The position numbers were made by a program, and so were the translations under genes. A DNA stretch of 64,000 nt from Ceratothoa steindachneri (lineage: Eukaryota; Arthropoda; Malacostraca; Isopoda; Cymothoidae), in the NCBI GenBank assembly GCA_963969495.1, contig OZ018338.1:44399206-44463205 (forward strand). Reading direction: 5' to 3'. The first letter of the stretch is position 1; each line of letters starts with the position of its first letter. Below the pieces are notes generated by a model. The model searched no databases. It saw only the letters and a program-made list of their open reading frames with translations, and was not told the DNA's origin. Shown piece by piece: positions 61,309 through 64,000 of the stretch.

Positions 61309-63620
61309 GGAAAACCAGAAGAACAAGCTAAGGGACTTGACACTCAACGAAAATATATCGGAGGGAAAAGCCACGGCATAAGGAAACATATACCATGTCC
61401 TTGATCCCGACATCATATTATTCACGGAGCATGGTATCGATACGACCAACAAACAGTTAAAGATACCAGGCTACAATGTGATTTCAAAAACCATTCTCAG
61501 GAGAGGTACGACAGTGCTGCCGTTGCCGTCAGAAGAAATCTCTCGTTCAAATACCTTCCGGATATAGACGAGTCCTTCGTAGCGGTAGAGCTGCACACTC
61601 TAGTGGCCATGGTCATAATCGCGGCGGTATAACAACCACCTCGACGAAAGTCCCTTCCTCTCACAAGCTTCTACACCTTCTTTGGCCACGGCAGAATGGT
61701 ATTCCTGGGAGCGTCCTCGATGCCAGATGCCGAACGGCTGGCTATGGTAACACGAACGAAAGAGGCCATAACTTGGAAATGATTATGCAAAGGAAAAACA
61801 TCCAGCGGATATGTCCGGATTTTCCGACCCTTTAAGGTCAGCAACAAAGCCCGACATAATCATGACAAGCGATGGCTTCAACTTCAATTACCGTAGTAAG
61901 CCAGGCTCAACAGTCCCCAGCGACCATATAGCGATCTTGACGACCATTTATCTCGCGCCAATACAGCTTCCAACCCCTCTTTAAAAAGTTACGCTTCTGC
62001 CAACTAGGAACGATTCAAGAAAATCTTTGCGAGATTTGAACCAGCGGACCTAAACGGAGCAAGGCTAGAGAGGATAGAAGAGGAGCTGGAGAAGATAACT
62101 GCCCACATCATCGAAGCAGATAGCGAGAGTGTACCAATGAAGAGGTACAACCTCTCCCACAACCCTGATGGACCGAAAAAATGAGAGAGATTGCTAGAGT
62201 GCACAGGAAATCAGGAGAGAAGGTACAAATTGGGAAAGAACCACCCTGCTACGACGCCTGAGTGAAGAACTTAAGCAGGCTATTAAACTAGAAAGAGGCT
62301 AGAATCTGGGACAGCCTGATTGAAAAAGTTGCCAGCGAGGTGCGACTTGATGTGCTCTGGTGACTTGTGAACAAGTTAAAAGGTCTTACAAGTAGAGAAA
62401 AGACCCGCATTAAGTAGGGCGATGACCCAGCGGTATTGGAAAAAAGGTTTCCCCCTTTCTAGAAGGATATCTTCAAGATAACATTAGAAGAAAATGCGAA
62501 ATTCGACCAGTTATTCAAGAATAACTGATTAAAGATTTTAATTAGATTGTGGATCGCACGCTACCACATTCCTATGTCGATGAAGGGAGGATTTTGGCGG
62601 ACCATGGCCGCCCAACTACACCTGAAGAGTTCATGCTAGTCATAAAAACCTTCAAACAAAAGCACCAGGCTGGACGGGCATCACCAAAAATAACTTGGTG
62701 CATGCCCCCCCTCAGATCATTCAGAGAATCACGAACATTTACAATGCTTCACTTGAATACGGGCTACTTCCCCGACGGTTCAAAATAGCTAAAATCATCT
62801 TTATACCTAAAGGGAGGAAACCCGATTAACTGGTGGACTGCAGATTATAGGCAAAATCTACGAGAAGCTTCTAGCCAACAGGTTACAAGACCAACTGACC
62901 GAGCTGGAAGCTCACAGGCCCCAGGAACACGGTTTCCGCAAGAGAAGGGGACTGACACAGCCCTTGCCCTTCTCACTGTAAAGTTCGCCCGCTGTAAAGT
63001 TGAGAGGAAATACGTAGACATGGTGATGCGAGATGTACAAAAGGCCTTTGATAAAGTTTAGCTAAGAGGTCTACAATACAAGATCTTAGGCCTACAGCTA
63101 AACCCAATCCTGGAAAGAGTCCTCTGCGACTACATCATGCGCAGAAAAGCCCAAATTTCGATCGAGGGCTACAGAGGAACGAGTTTGAACTTGAGGCGGG
63201 TGTTCAACAAGGTGGCTGTCTGAGTCCGCTGCTGTATCTTTTGTCTGCGCTTAACATCTAAAGGATACAAAGTGCCTATTAGCAGCAGAATCTCCCTACC
63301 AAAATAGAGCTCGGAAAACTGTATAGATTTAAGAGCCTCAGCTTCAAAACTCTTAAAAAGCTATACACTGCTCTGGTGCGCTCCACCTTAGTGTACTCGG
63401 CAGTGATCATGCAGGCTTCGGGTTCCATCTCTCTCAGACAAATGCAAAAAGTAAAGAACAAAGCAGCCCGGTTGATAGCTGGAGCTCGAAGGATAGACCA
63501 TATACAGCAAACAGAACTGCACGCAAGAGCAGGTCTGAACCCACTGAATATGGAACTTCAAAAGCTAGGGGAGAGACCTGGGACAAGATCGAAAATAAAA
63601 TACACCCGAATATGAACCTA
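61309..63620 (+). pseudogene. LINE ORF2: endonuclease, reverse transcriptase, C-terminal domain
   Basis: The endonuclease starts NKLRDLTLNENISEG and VLDPDIILFTEHGID (61390-61440; TEHG holds the catalytic Glu) and continues GYNVISKTILRRGT, SFVAVELHTLVAMVI, ICPDFPT. A linker follows (PADLNGARLERIEEELEKI, 62040). RT blocks: YGYFPDRFKIAKIIFIPKGR-like reading near 62757, MRDVQKAFDKV (63030), GVQQGGCLSPLLYLLSAL (63200). The text then jumps to LPTKIELGKLYRFKSLSF, so about 110 residues including YADD are gone. It ends LVRSTLVYSAVIMQASG, KNKAARLIAGARRIDHIQQ and HARAGLNPLNMELQKL. Stops and frame changes occur throughout. Confidence 0.87.
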
Positions 63621-63760
63621 GATCTAGATATTCCGAGAGCAGTTAGGAGACGAGCCACCAGAAAAGGCCTATTCCCAAGTGGAAGAAACTGCTCCCGAGA
63701 AAACCAAATTGAAATGCTTGGGTGAGAAAGTGACCGCCCTCTATTTCGTGGATAATTCAT

Positions 63761-64000
63761 ATATATTTGAGCTGTAAAGCAAATAGGTGTTTTTTTCTTC
63801 CGTTATTGGAATCGCATCATATTGTATTATATATTTTCAAATATAGGGTTTTTACCCTGTCGTAGAATTCTTTCTGATAAAAACCCTACTTACCTGACAC
63901 CTCTTTTGTTTAGTGTCGTAGAATGCCCCTCCTTTTTGTTCTAGTCTCTAAGAGTGTCTAATATATTGATATTATAAGAATATCTTAAAGCACAGAGCTG
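63761..64000. repeat. Short hairpin and direct repeats at window end
   Basis: TAGGGTTTTTA (63844-63854) pairs exactly with TAAAAACCCTA (63878-63888). TGTCGTAGAAT occurs at 63858-63868 and again at 63914-63924. Nothing else was recognised to the window edge. Confidence 0.7.

Larger units (their letters stand above)
59240..63760 (+). mobile_element. Jockey-like LINE, long but decayed
   Basis: About 4.5 kb in plus orientation with an ORF1 bearing CCHC zinc knuckles, an apurinic-type endonuclease, a reverse transcriptase and a C-terminal domain, in that order. This is the layout of Jockey-superfamily non-LTR elements. It contains many single-base stops and frameshifts, an AT-rich insert at about 60015-60238, and a deletion that removes the RT active-site motif near 63270. 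The 5' limit is estimated from where protein-like readings begin; no poly-A tail was identified. Confidence 0.88.

Overview
This window reads as AT-rich nuclear DNA of an invertebrate, most probably an arthropod. The evidence is the repeat mix: Penelope-like, CR1-like and Jockey-like retroelements, Tc1/mariner elements of several lineages, long (TA)n tracts, and a multicopy cysteine-rich protein family that I associate with arthropod and other invertebrate genomes. The organism cannot be fixed further from the sequence; a crustacean is plausible but unproven. I see no intact host gene, no tRNA, no CRISPR array and no bacterial signature. Every protein-coding trace is broken by stops or frameshifts.

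Layout. 1-2537: nothing recognised. 2577-3850: 5'-truncated Penelope-like element with reverse transcriptase tail, GIY-YIG nuclease and a minimal hammerhead ribozyme in its 3' region. 4883-6155: nearly full-length mariner of the DD41D spacing, with both terminal inverted repeats and flanking TA. 6880-7060: scrap of a second Penelope-like element. 7119-9085 (minus): CR1-like LINE. 13535-14700 (minus) and 16310-18600 (plus): two divergent, head-to-head copies of one protein family, one with introns and one without. 18601-27359: mostly structureless AT-rich DNA. 27360-27940 (minus): mariner transposase relic. 30380-36361: polypyrimidine and (TA)n tracts and a duplicated block. 39564-39661: tandem hairpins. 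42010-43400: Jockey-like LINE relic. 44451-44702: 42-bp minisatellite. 47444-49337: two imperfect palindromes, each bracketed by (TA)n. 50598-50862 (minus): 5S rRNA-derived SINE-like sequence. 53240-55600 (minus): Tc1-like transposase split by about 1.4 kb that includes a degenerate TAGCC-type array. 59240-63760: Jockey-like LINE with ORF1 zinc knuckles, endonuclease and reverse transcriptase, all decayed.

No genes here visibly work together. The most interesting items are the hammerhead ribozyme, the head-to-head gene-family copies (possibly an uncharacterised RNase H-fold transposase-like family), the (TA)n-bracketed palindromes, and the array lodged inside a Tc1 relic. All family assignments come from reading motifs by eye; no database search was run.
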